Shown here piece after piece: positions 25,722 through 37,000 of a stretch of DNA of 64,000 nucleotides. The stretch is taken from positions 1,178,001-1,242,000 of the forward strand of contig JANATG010000003.1 of NCBI GenBank assembly GCA_029449235.1, read 5' to 3'. A program made the translations under genes and the position numbers. The notes under the pieces are model-generated. The model was not told the origin of the DNA and did no database searches. It saw nothing but the letters and a program-made list of their open reading frames with translations. This DNA is from Linnemannia schmuckeri. Its lineage: Eukaryota > Mortierellomycota > Mortierellomycetes > Mortierellales > Mortierellaceae. The stretch's first letter is position 1. Each line of letters opens with the position of its first letter.

Positions 25722-28700
25722 ATGTCCACTTCACAATCCTCTGCTCCTTCGTCCCCACCGACTTCATTCCCCTCTCAACCCATGGCCCAACCTCTGCCTC
25801 TTCATATTCCCCCACATCCCGCCAGTCCGACCTCCTTCTACTCTGCTTCGCCTTCGTCGCTCCCCTCTGGCCCCATATCGCCCCTCTTGTCCTGCTCCCT
25901 GCCCGACAATGGTCCCTCTATCCCCAGCATATCCTCGCATCAACAACAACTACAGCAGCAGCAGCAACAGCACCGACCACCAGTAACAGCAGCGACTGCA
26001 GCATCAGCAAAAAGATCCCTATCGTTCTCCTTGGCTGTCGACAGATCTGATAATGCCAGCACATCCAGCGGCGATAACAATACTGTCAGTCAGCGTGCCA
26101 CAACGCAGGATCGTGTTAGCGTCTGCAATATTGTCAGGCAGGCAAACCACCCGAACAAAGCGAATCAGGAGTTCGACGATTCCAGGATCGACCGGTCAAA
26201 CAACAACGTCAACAATAGCAATAGCATTGACGTGGACAACAACGACAACAACAGCAGCAGCGTGATTACTGCTGCCAGTAATGGCTTTACAGTAGCGTCG
26301 CCTGCCTCTTCCAGCAGACCCATCAATACTGCCATCAAGTTCAGCTCTTCCTTACCGCCCTCGCTAAAACAACGACCAAACCCCCCAGCGCGTCTCAAGA
26401 GCGATCTCTACTATGGATCCTCCACTATAGCACCAAGCAGAAGCCAGACCATGGGCACCAACTCGCACTACACCTCCAGCGGACAAAACTCTCCTGGGAC
26501 GTCCATCTGTTCTTCTGACGACTCTGTTCCAGATTCGCCCATGTCTGGCCCCGACGAAACTGATCTACTCGTCGACTCGATCTGCTCGCCCTTGTCTGCT
26601 CTGAATAAACGCAAGTCCTTAGGAGCCCTCCTCGCCGCCAACACCCTCGCCGCCAGCAGCAACAACAACAAAGTCATTGTCAATAGCATCACCAGTGCCT
26701 CTCCCTCGACCCGCAAAGAAGTTCTCTCGCCGACGTTTCGTGCTAAAAGCGGTTTCCCCAAGCCAACGTCATTTGCTGCGGCTAATGCCCCAGGCGGTGC
26801 GTCCCTTCCCACGCCAGAGACCTCAGCCAAAAAGATTTTCGTTCCAACGAGTCCCCGTGTGCAATCGCCTTCAGCCATATCCGCCCAGATCCAGCGCACG
26901 CTCTGGCCCACTTCAGACATTTTGAACGCATCAGATCAAGGATTACCGGACATTGACATTGATAATCTCCAAGACTCTGGGTCAATGGCCGATCACGACG
27001 ACAACACCTACGAGGGCGACGCAGACACAGAGGGTGACTTGGATGACGATGAGGGCGACGATTCGTGGCATTCAGCAGACGAGGACTTTGGAGGAGAGAC
27101 CAGCGCCTATCACTCCGACTCGCCAGCCTTGCCTCTTGTCCCATTCACCAACCAGGTTGGAGGCCATGCCTCGTTCCTTCGCTTCTCCAACAAGGCCATT
27201 TGCAAACCTGTGAGCGAGAATGAGCAGGTCTTTTACGAGTATCTGGAAGCGCACCATCCTGAAGTTCTTCCATTTATCCCCGCCTACCTGGGAGTGTTGA
27301 ATGTCACCTACCGACAGCTACCCGACCCAGAAGGCGGAGACAAGCCAGGAGAAGTCGTCCCAGAGGTTGTACTGGAGGAGAACCGGCACATTGTCACGGA
27401 CGCGATGCTAGAAAAGATGAAAAAGTCGTGGAAATGGCCCTCGACTCCTGGGAGGTTCCCTGGCTCCACAGTCGACATCGTTGAGGAAGGTCGGTCGCTT
27501 AGAAATCGTTCCCTCTTGGGCAGCCGAGATCGCTACCTGAGCCCCTTCCTTGGATCGTCATCTGTCCCAACCCACTCGAGTCTCCCCATTTCGTCGTCCA
27601 TATCGAGTCCGACCAGTTTCACCAAGATCCGGGGTCTGACAAGGATCAATTTGGCGCTCAAGGAGAAGGTTCTGCGGGAAGTGCTCTCACCCCACTCTCT
27701 GCGAGCTCGTGCAAGAGCATTCCGTCAACATTTTGGCTTTACGACAAAGTCACGGAATGAACTCTGTTCTCGTTCCCATGACTCGCAGGACGAAGGACCC
27801 CATAAGTACATCAAGCAGGTCCCTCGACGCCATTCGCTCTCAAACCTGAACCTCGCCATGGCTTCACGCGAGGAACACAAGAAGAAAGAGCTGTCAAATA
27901 TAGGACGTCACCGGGAACTAGAGTCACCAGGCAGGCACCATTCCGGACCGGAGGGCAGTCCAGGTAACAGCAGTGGCATCAGCCCTGGCAGAGAATTCAA
28001 GCTAAGTAGGTCTCAGGAAGCGCCGGAAGCGCAGCGGCACAGGACTGATGATACTGCCATTGACAAGGATCTCGATTCGACTGGTCTGAACAACGACATG
28101 TTTCATATGGACGATTTGGAGCTGCCTGAAACTATGCCTCACGCCCAGTCGTTACCAGGCCGTAGTAGACAAGCCATCCAGAACAACGAACGGGGACCCA
28201 CACAAGCTGAGGATCTGGATGGAGGTGCCATTCCGATCGGGCGTAACGAATGGATTATCGACGGTTCAAGGCGAGGTCTTTGCGATCTTCGGTCAGAGTC
28301 GACGTCACATGCGTTCAGGGGTCAGTCTGATTCACAGCAGGAGGGATCAGCACAGAACGGTGGCGAACATGACACACCAACGCGAGGGATGCTCCCGTCC
28401 GACCCTGTTCCTGGCAAGTACATTCTCCTCGAGGATCTGACGGATGGTCTCAAGGCACCCTGCATTCTCGATATCAAGATGGGAACACGGCAATACGGTA
28501 TCTGGGCCTCAGAAAAGAAGATGAAGAGTCAGATGCGCAAGTGTCAAAAGACTACAAGCTACGAGACAGGCATTCGCATCTGTGGCATGCAGGTAACTGG
28601 CCCTCACATTTCATAGTTTTGTCATATTTCTTTTTTGAATTTCCTTTTATACTGATCAATTAATGTCAATGGTAATTCTTACCCATTTGAATATGCATAC

Positions 28701-29415
28701 AATACAGGCATACAACACCACCACAGGACGATTCTTGTTCCAGAACAAGTATTATGGCCGGAAGCTGACCAAGGAGACGTTACCGCTTACCCTTCGAGAG
28801 TTTTTCTTCAACGGATCTGAGGTGGTCTTGGCCCATATACCAATTTTGCTGAGGAAACTCAAAGATCTCGCCAAGATTATCAAGACCCTGAACGGCTATC
28901 GTTTCTACGCCAGCAGTTTATTAATCTACTACGACGGCGACAACGCTCCCCAACTCCCTAGCGTACAGAGTCTCCTTTCTCAAGGAACGGTGACAATAAC
29001 CCGCTCAGCTCCACCACCACCACCACCACCTATCAACACATCATCATCCGGCTCAGGTGGAACTACGCTAGGATCCCGATCTCCAGCAACGGCAGCAATG
29101 GCGACGGTACCGGTTTCAGAAAACGTGGGACTGATCCGACAAGGTGGCGCCGACGGCAAGAACCTCCCAGACCCATGTAGAACAGATCTCAAGGTCATTG
29201 ATTTCGCACACTGTACGCCAGGCATCTATGACGAGGATGCAATGCCTCCCTACCCGCCCATGCATCCGGACGAACCAGACAAAGGATATCTACTCGGACT
29301 CAAGAACCTGATGATGATCTTTCGCGACATTTGGGACGAGAATGGCGGTGACGAAAGCGTTTCGCTTGTGTGGCTCAAGGAGGAGGAGGAGCTCTGGGAT
29401 GGTGTCTGGGAGTAA
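25722..29415 (+). CDS. KCS1: Inositol-hexakisphosphate kinase (Kcs1/IP6K family)
   Basis: Two exons (25722-28592, 28708-29415) join in phase 0 and give 1192 aa. The ATG at 25722 opens MSTSQSSAPSSPP; the frame upstream of it is CT-repeat leader. Residues 1-500 are Ser/Asn/Gln-rich and disordered, with an acidic patch near 410-450. The inositol phosphate kinase core is split: an N-lobe segment starts near residue 490 (FTNQVGGHASFLRF), then after a roughly 300-aa disordered insert come the family signature PCILDIKMGTRQYG (PxxxDxKxG, near 913), RFYASSLLIYYDGD (the SSLL motif) and VIDFAH (the catalytic/metal IDF motif). Kcs1 enzymes pyrophosphorylate InsP6 to 5-InsP7, linking phosphate status to stress and vacuole function. 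A poly-Pro run lies between SSLL and IDFAH. Arg82 or Ipk2-type multikinases are much shorter, so Kcs1 is the better assignment. Confidence 0.92.
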
Positions 29416-29543
29416 TAGACTCTCTAGAAACAATCAACGCTCACCCCTCCCATTGTACAGTTTTTGTAAACTAAAATGAATTGTTATTATTTGAAAAAAG
29501 AATCTATATAATGTTTGGTAACTGTGAAAAAAAGGTGGGCACA

Positions 29544-32500
29544 CTACGCTTTGTTCGAAATATGCTGAGGGGTGCGAACTTTGCGGACAACAGGGATGAC
29601 CAATTCATGCTGCATATCGCCAAAGATGACATCAATGGTGACCTGATCAGATCCGGTCCAGGCGGAAGGAGGGGGAATGTAACGCACTCGCGACAAGGCC
29701 TGGTTTAACTGTGCCATGGTGACAGACTCGCCCAGATCCAACTCAACCTTGCGATTACCAGCGCCTAGGGCGTTCATAGCCACCGAACCCTCACGGACTG
29801 TAATCTCGATCGAAGCCTTCTTGGTAGTCCGCAACTTGGGCGAGGCGTTGGGTGCAGGGCGGTGGACACCACGCACAAAGATGGCATCGACTCCCTGGAA
29901 GGCACCAGGGGTCTTTTCGATGACGGTACCCTTGATGGTCGAGGGTCCTGAACTCGTTGCTGGCAAGACGTGGTAATAAAGAGTTGTAGGTCCTTGCAAA
30001 ATGGGCAATGAGGTGGAAGTGAAACCTGCGGCGACACTGTTGTGGTTGGTTGTGAAGATATCCAAGCTCCAGATCTTGAGAGCCGCTGCAACAACACTGC
30101 CCTCCTCGATCGCCTTCCTGCTTGTGACCTTGCCGTAGAGGTGAAGGCCAATACCGCGCTCCTCGATTTTCTGCAACTGCTCCTCGGCATCCTTGGAAGA
30201 CTTGAGGGCACCCTCGACCTCCTTCCAGTTGAAGGGATAGAGGGCTTGGCGGGGCAAAATACGAAGACCGTTATTCTCGAGTGTTTTCCGGTGAGTCTTG
30301 ACGTAGGTTGTGAAGGCCTTGGGACCGCCGCAGTTGAAGCACTTGGGGTCGTAGTTGGTGACGGTGAAGTAGCCCTCGGCAATATGTCGGAACATGGAGC
30401 GGCCACGCTGGAATCGCATCACTCCGTTGGCCAAGTAGGTGTTTGTCTCGTCCAAAGTCCAGGAACGGTCGTTATCGTTATCGGACAGATCCGCACCAAT
30501 AAACTCGGTAACTCCGTCCCCAGGAGCACGGATCCAGAGTGCGTCCATGTCCATGTAGAGACCACCGTACTTGTAAAGGGCGACTAATCTCAGATAGTCG
30601 GCTAAATGAACAGGGAAGAACTCGCCACCCTCGGACCACTCGTCCCACCGCTTCAACCACTCCTCGGTGTTGGGGCTGAAGAACCACTTGCGCTTGAGGA
30701 GCAGCTCCTTGGAGAAGGAGAGGATATGAATCTGGTAGCCCTGGCGAGTGTAATCCTGGAAGTAGTCAGCAGGCAAAGTGTTCGACAAAATCAAGAGGAT
30801 GGCATCGGGGTTGTGGACAAAGACGGTCTCGATCGCTTGGTAGTGGCGAGCCTGCCATGTGGTAGTAGGGTCGGTGGTCCAGATGGCCCAGTGCAACCTA
30901 GCCCAGTCGTCCGAATCCGAGTAGATGCTGCTGGCGTCACTCAAGAGTCCGGGCAAAATCCATTCATCCTTTGTGCTGTAGGCGGGCATGGGATCCTTGA
31001 TGTCGACAGAATACTGGCCGGCATACAGGGGGGCGTTTTTGTTTAAGCTAGTGATACCCTTTAGGGTGTCACAAGCAACACCCCAATCTCTCCAGTGGTT
31101 CACACGACCGATACATGAATAGCAGGCTGTGCAGTAGACTTGACGGAATCCCTGGCAGAGAGGGCGCTTCTCGACCACGTTCTTGTACATGGAGTGCATG
31201 GATTCGGCGGGCACGAAGTCATCACTGAAATGCTTGGCGAGCATGTCGTTCTCGCAGACATCCCACTGCTGAATACGTCTGTCGTGGATGGGCTTGACGT
31301 TGAAGGGGTGAAGCCAAATACCAATGTTCTGATCCTCGTTCTTGGTGAAAAAGCGGGGGCCGGGATAGGTGAGTAAGGTGACTACGTCTCTCGAGAAGAT
31401 ATAGAGCGATCCTGCGACATATGGGGGGAAGACTCCGAGCTTGTACTGATTGTCACTGTTCTTGTTCTCTGGATTATGAATAGGCACCATATCCCTAAAA
31501 ATAACGAAATCGAATCAGGGAGTGGAGTATTAATGTGATTGCCCCTTTTTTCCTGCACTGACCAGAACCAAAAGGGCTAAATGCAATACGATCTATTGAT
31601 TCAAACTAGGCCAAAATAGACAATCAAGGGTGCTTGTTTGGACTTACCAGAAAGCAAGTCCACGCCAGTAGTAGTGAGTTGGTCCAATGTCCATGAGCTC
31701 TTGGGCGACAGTGTCCCATCTGACAAAGATATCGTCGTCGGTCTTGCACAGAAAATCGAACTTGAAGTTGTTGCCCCACTCCAGGCCCTTGAACACCTTG
31801 TGACTCAGGTCCTCGTACGTGTCCGAGACTGGCAAAAACAACAGATCACCGTACTTGTCCTGCTCTGCCTTCAACTTGCTTCCCATGGTATCCCTGACGC
31901 GAGTGTTGGGAGCCTCTCCCAAAATGAACTTGTAAGTGTAAGCAAACTGGGCTGAGGGTGGTGGCAAAAGTCTCAAGGTTGTCTCACGGCCATCCTGGCG
32001 CTTCCGTGCTGCCTTGGGGGTCCAAGAAGTCACAATCAGGATCAAGATCTGAAGCTGGGCATTACCCATGGCCTGCTTCGCAGCGTTAGCTGAAGCAATG
32101 GCAGCAGCACCTGCAGTGGCCAAAGCTTCAGCTGAAGAAGGGCGAGCGTTGTTCTGGTACAAGAGCATCATCATTGTGATAAAGGAGACAATGCCTCCAG
32201 GAACCACGACAGTGCGCAAGATGACCATCCAGTGATCCAAGTCTGATCCTGCTCCAGTACCACCCAAGTTTCCTCTGGAGGACTTTGGGGAGCCCATCCG
32301 GTAGTTGCCCTGGAATCTAAAGTGGATGATTTGGATAATTTGAGCGACGGCGAGGAGTGCACTGATGGCCATCCAGGGCCAGATGGGCTTGTCATCACCA
32401 AAGTAGCTGACAAAGGTGACGACGGAGAACCAGTAAATGGTGGCGAGGGTGAAGAGTCGGATGAGGGCGGGCCGGGGCTCGTAGTGGATGAACCAACGGC

Positions 32501-33518
32501 GGATCAAGTTGTTGGTCAACCATGAACTCCAGAGACCCACAAGCATACACTAAGAGCAAGATAAAAAAAACAAGAGGGATGAGTTAGTGTCCGCTGATTT
32601 GCTGCATGTGCTTTTTCAGGTCCCAAACAAACTAATAAACAAGTATGTCTGTGTGTTCTTTGTTAGTATCATTGCTGTTCGTTTCAGAGTAAGCAAAGCA
32701 CACAACGTGTCAAAAATCCAAATGAGAAAAGAAAAGAGAAAAATTTGCACCAATCAAATATCACCAATTGACTGTCACATCACACCATGGACGGGATATA
32801 TGTACAACTTCATAATTGCAAAAAAAAGAAGGAACGGGAGCAAGGGCTGGGCTGGGCTGGGCAGGGCAGGGCAGAGTAGGGAGGGTCAACTGGACGACAG
32901 AAAACTCACTTAACTCAGCATATGAGAAGGAACGAGATAAAAAAAATACAAATCAAAGTTTGCTTGTCCAATAAGAAGATGATAATGGATAAAGCGGAAA
33001 AGGATGCTGATACGACAAGGGAAAGAGGGAAAGCAAACGGATAAAAATCATCCGTAGAGAATGGGAAGAAGGAAAGAAAAAAAGATATCAAGATGAAAAT
33101 AAAAGGAAAAGAAAAAAGAGAAAAAAACTCACCCAGAGGATCCCAACATAGATATCGAGGGTCGTGCTCTTCATAATCATCAATGCTCGTGCGTCGCGAT
33201 CATGAATGCTCCTTGCTTGCTGAATATGGATATAGATGCCCCAGACTGCTGGACAGAGACATAGAACGCGAAGAATACGGCTGAGCGGCACATACTGACT
33301 TGGCACGTCCCGCCCCGAGTAAAGTGGTGGCCGTGGCTACAGCAGTTCAAAAGAAAAAAAATTAGAACTAGTTAGTTGAAAGAACAAAGGTTAACAGCGC
33401 TTTTTTTTTGCTTTTTTTCGTTTCCAGAGACCAACGCTGATACCGATCTGCCTCGAGCATGGAATTGACTATGTTATCCAAAAGTGTTCTGAGGCGGGGT
33501 ATATCTTACCGGCTGCAT
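29544..33518 (-). CDS. Polytopic GT31-GT32 fusion glycosyltransferase
   Basis: Four exons (33518-33510, 33336-33133, 32549-31648, 31494-29544) total 3066 nt and give 1021 aa. The first coding exon is only nine bases (Met-Gln-Pro). About five hydrophobic segments lie in residues 22-195. A GT31 (beta-1,3-galactosyltransferase-type) domain follows, with FDFLCKTDDDIFV (DxD metal site), PPYVAGSLYIFS and NEDQNIGIWL (the E/N-D-x-x-x-G motif). Next is a complete GT32 (Och1/Gb3-synthase-like) domain with LADYLRLVALYKYGGLYMD and DMDALW (DxD). The last 140 aa look like a beta-sandwich (TIKGTVIEKTPG, SRVRYIPPPSAWTGSDQVTI), resembling cadherin/tandem-repeat folds. Both enzyme domains keep their metal motifs, so a bifunctional Golgi enzyme making two successive linkages is likely. 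Donor and acceptor are unknown. Classic family members are single-pass and single-domain. Confidence 0.87.
32843..32885 (+). repeat. G-run array, potential G-quadruplex, in an intron
   Basis: Eight GGG runs separated mostly by two bases (CT or CA) lie inside the 583-bp intron of the GT31-GT32 gene. The G-rich strand is the template strand of that gene. The pattern satisfies the usual four-run quadruplex rule several times over. Confidence 0.6.
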
Positions 33519-34055
33519 CGATCCTGTTTAGACTCGGTTTGGCGGAGTAGGAGTGGCAGTAGGGGGGGTATGAGTTGCTGTCGCTGGTGCAAGAATAAGC
33601 AGGGAAGTGATCAGGGTCGAGATGATGATGATGAGAGTGCGGCAGCCACTCTTAACAGATCCCGCTAATGATTCAAAGGTGTTGATGTGGCCAGGGAGTC
33701 CAATCGAAAGCCAGGGATGAGTAAAGGGTGTCCGTGGAAGATGATGAGGCAAGAGTGTCAGGCACAAAAAATAAGAAGAGAAAAAAGAGTGGAAGCTGTT
33801 TGTGCGAGGGGGAGCTAAGTCAAGGCGGGGCACAGACAGACCTGTCAACGGAGAGACAGATGTCGAGGATGATAGTGATTAAGGGGATCAAGTGGACTGG
33901 CTTTTTTCGATGTCCATTTCATTTAGAGGACGCGCGAATGTGTTTGTTTATATCGGTTTTTTGTTCCTGAGCGCGTTTGCACCTCACCCACTGAAGGCCT
34001 GTTCTTTCATTCTTACTTTTTTCATCATCCCGTTCACGCATACACATAACCACAT
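33519..34055. promoter_or_regulatory. Bidirectional promoter region between GT31-GT32 and POL1
   Basis: The two start codons diverge across 537 bp. On the POL1 side there are two CGCG-core sites, at 33929-33938 (GACGCGCGAA) and 33969-33977 (GAGCGCGTT), about 80-125 bp before the POL1 ATG. These resemble E2F/MBF (MCB-like) elements that drive S-phase genes in fungi. This assignment rests on motif resemblance only. Confidence 0.4.
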
Positions 34056-37000
34056 ATGAGTAGCAGGATAAAGCGCAGGGCAGCAGACAAGTCGGTCAGC
34101 TCACCTATTGCGCAGCTCAGAGCCGCAAGGGCTGCAAGAGAGTCTGGAATCTCTCGCATCCATCAATATGAGGTACAACCACTTACATTCATCTCCTCAT
34201 TCATAATGACTATTTGTCTCTTTGCCTTTGGTGCATAGCTCAATTAACAAATCACCATGATGCCCTCAATACATAGGTTGAGGAGCCTGAAGTACTCTAT
34301 GACGAGGTGGATGATGACCGAGTGAGCAAGAGACTGCGACAGGATCATAACGACTTTGTGGAGGATGACGACGGCAGTGGATACACCTTCGACGACGATG
34401 ATGAAGAGAGGGTGTATTATTCGGATGAATATCCAGAAGAACGAACTAGCAAAGGTATACCTAAGTTCTACAAGTTATATTTACCTTTCAAACCGACCAG
34501 AAATAGACCTGCAGTGTGCTAACTCTGTCGTGATACAATAGGTTCGAAAAAGAACGGAAAGGGGTCTGCAGCCGCAAAAGATGTCCTAAAGCCCAAAGCC
34601 AAGGAGAATATCAGAGATGCGTTCATGAAAGCAGGAACCCAGCCCAGACTCAACAAGCCAGTAGTGGTACTCCCTCATTTCAACAATTCAGCCAACTGTA
34701 CTCGGATACCTGCACGATCCACCATCCATTCCGTTGCCTAACACGTTTTCACTGTTATTATATTTGATTTTCTAGTCGAAAAAGACTACAGATGACGACG
34801 ACTTCATGGCGGCACTTCTTCAGGATATGGATAACGGCGTTAAAACCACCCCAACAAAGAAGGTGGTAAAGCCCAGTAATAGAGTTGCTGTCCAAACACC
34901 GACGGTAAAGCAGGCTATTCGCGGTTCAAGAACATTGCTTCACTCATCTTGCAACACTCAGTTAACGCTTTTCATTATACGACTAATCTTGCACCTGTAG
35001 CGCGCTCTGATCTCCAAGCTAGGACCCCTAAAGATCAAGGATGAAGAGGTGGACGAGCCCCCACGAAACCTGGCTTCGAAAGTTCAGGAGACAGATTACG
35101 ATGGCTTTGACGACAGCTATGATCTCGGTGACTCTTCTTGGGCAGAAGTAGAAGTCAAAAAGGAAGCCAATCCAATAATCAAGACTGAGCCCGAGGATAA
35201 TAACCCCTTTCAGGTTGACGAGGACGATTACTCACCGCCAGCTGTGAAGGAGATCAGCATTAAAGGCTCCAAGGCTCCCATGACTCTTGTGAACGATTCT
35301 AGCAAGAAGGAGAAGGCGACAGTTGTGAAGCAACCGGAAAAGGACAATCGTCAAAACTGGATGACCGTCGACAACAACTTCAATCAATCTACCTCCGAGA
35401 CCAAGGTAGAACCCGAGACGGCCATGGATGTTCAAGAGTCCAACATAAAGGAGGAAGATGGCACACTGCGGATGTACTGGATCGATGCGTGTGAAGTCCG
35501 AGGAGTCGTCTACTTGTTTGGCAAGGTAGGAAAACGAAGTCTGTAAGGATGATCTATTTCAATTGCACCTAACCTAGGATAGAACCTGTGCTAACATATT
35601 GCATTCGTTGATCTATACTATCTAGGCTCTTCAAAAGTCAACCAACGCATATGTAAGCTGTTGCGTCGCTGTTCATAACATGGAACGCAATATTTTTGTT
35701 CTTCCGCGCTCTCACCGCGTCGACTCGGAAGGCAAGGAGACGAACGTGGAGGTTGATATGGCTGATGTTTATACAGAGTTCGACAGCATCCGCCAGGCGC
35801 ACAAGATCACGTCTTGGCTGTCAAAGCCTGTCGAGAGAAAGTATGCCTTTGAACTCCCTGGAATTCCATCATCAGCCGAATATCTTAAAGTGGTCTACAA
35901 GTACTCTCGTAAGCTATCGTGGTCTTGTGTTCTTGATGCGTTATAATAGCGCCTTCACCTCTGCTTGGTGTGCAGTACCCGACACTCAAAAAAACCACTC
36001 TTTTACTCAATAGTTCCAAGTTTGCCTGCCGATCTTAAAGGTGAAACTTTCAGTCATGTCTTCGGAGCCAACACCAGTGCTCTAGAGCACTTTATCATTA
36101 AGCGCAACTTGATGGGACCATGCTGGCTGGAGATCAACCAGACAAGGACGAACAACACCAAGGTAACTCTAATAGCTTCCTTCTCACTTTGTTTGAGTTT
36201 TGCTTTCTCTTCAGGCACCAAGTACAACCTGGTACTATCTGTTCTAATATGATAGTTTGCAACAACATGCGATTAGGTTTCGTGGTGCAAGGCCGAGTTT
36301 ATCGTGGACAACGAAAAGGATATCAAGCCTATGAATGAATCATCCGACTTACCACCACCGCCACTTGTTGTGATGTCGCTGAGCCTGAGGACCGTCATAA
36401 ATCCCAAGGACAAGGCAAACGAGATCGTTTCTGTCAGCACCTCCGTTTACCATGAAGGTATGAGTATAACGTCTCGAAGTCTTACCAATTTTATCCGAGA
36501 CAACAATCAACTAATTATACAAGTATTTTACTTCTATGTAAAATAAATAGTTCGTCTGGATGACCCGGTTGAGAGCAACAGGAGAAACGTTTCCAAGCAG
36601 ACCTATATTCGTCCTCTCACGACCAGCCCCTTTCCTGTAGGCTTTGATCGGGTTGTGGAAAGAAGCAAGGTCAAAATCCTCAAACAACCCTCCGAGCGTA
36701 CGCTTCTCAATCTGTTGCTGGCCAATATTTTCAGGACCGACCCGGATGTGATTGTTGGACACAACTTTGTCGGCTTCGATCTGGACGTATTGCTTCATCG
36801 TATGAAGCACACCAAAGCGGATCACTGGTCTCGTGTTGGACGACTTCGTCGCACAATGTAAGTTACATCCTTCCAGCACTGCTCAAAAGCTCACCCTTCT
36901 GCGTGAATTTGAATTAACCAATCCTGAACCTTTTATTTCGCGATTGTTAGCTGGCCAAAACTTCAAACAGGTGCAGGAGGCATGGGTGATACTACAGCAC

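Noticed and set aside
28980..29225. Gly-rich minus-strand frame inside KCS1 exon 2
   Set aside because: It is the antisense of the poly-Pro and kinase coding region.
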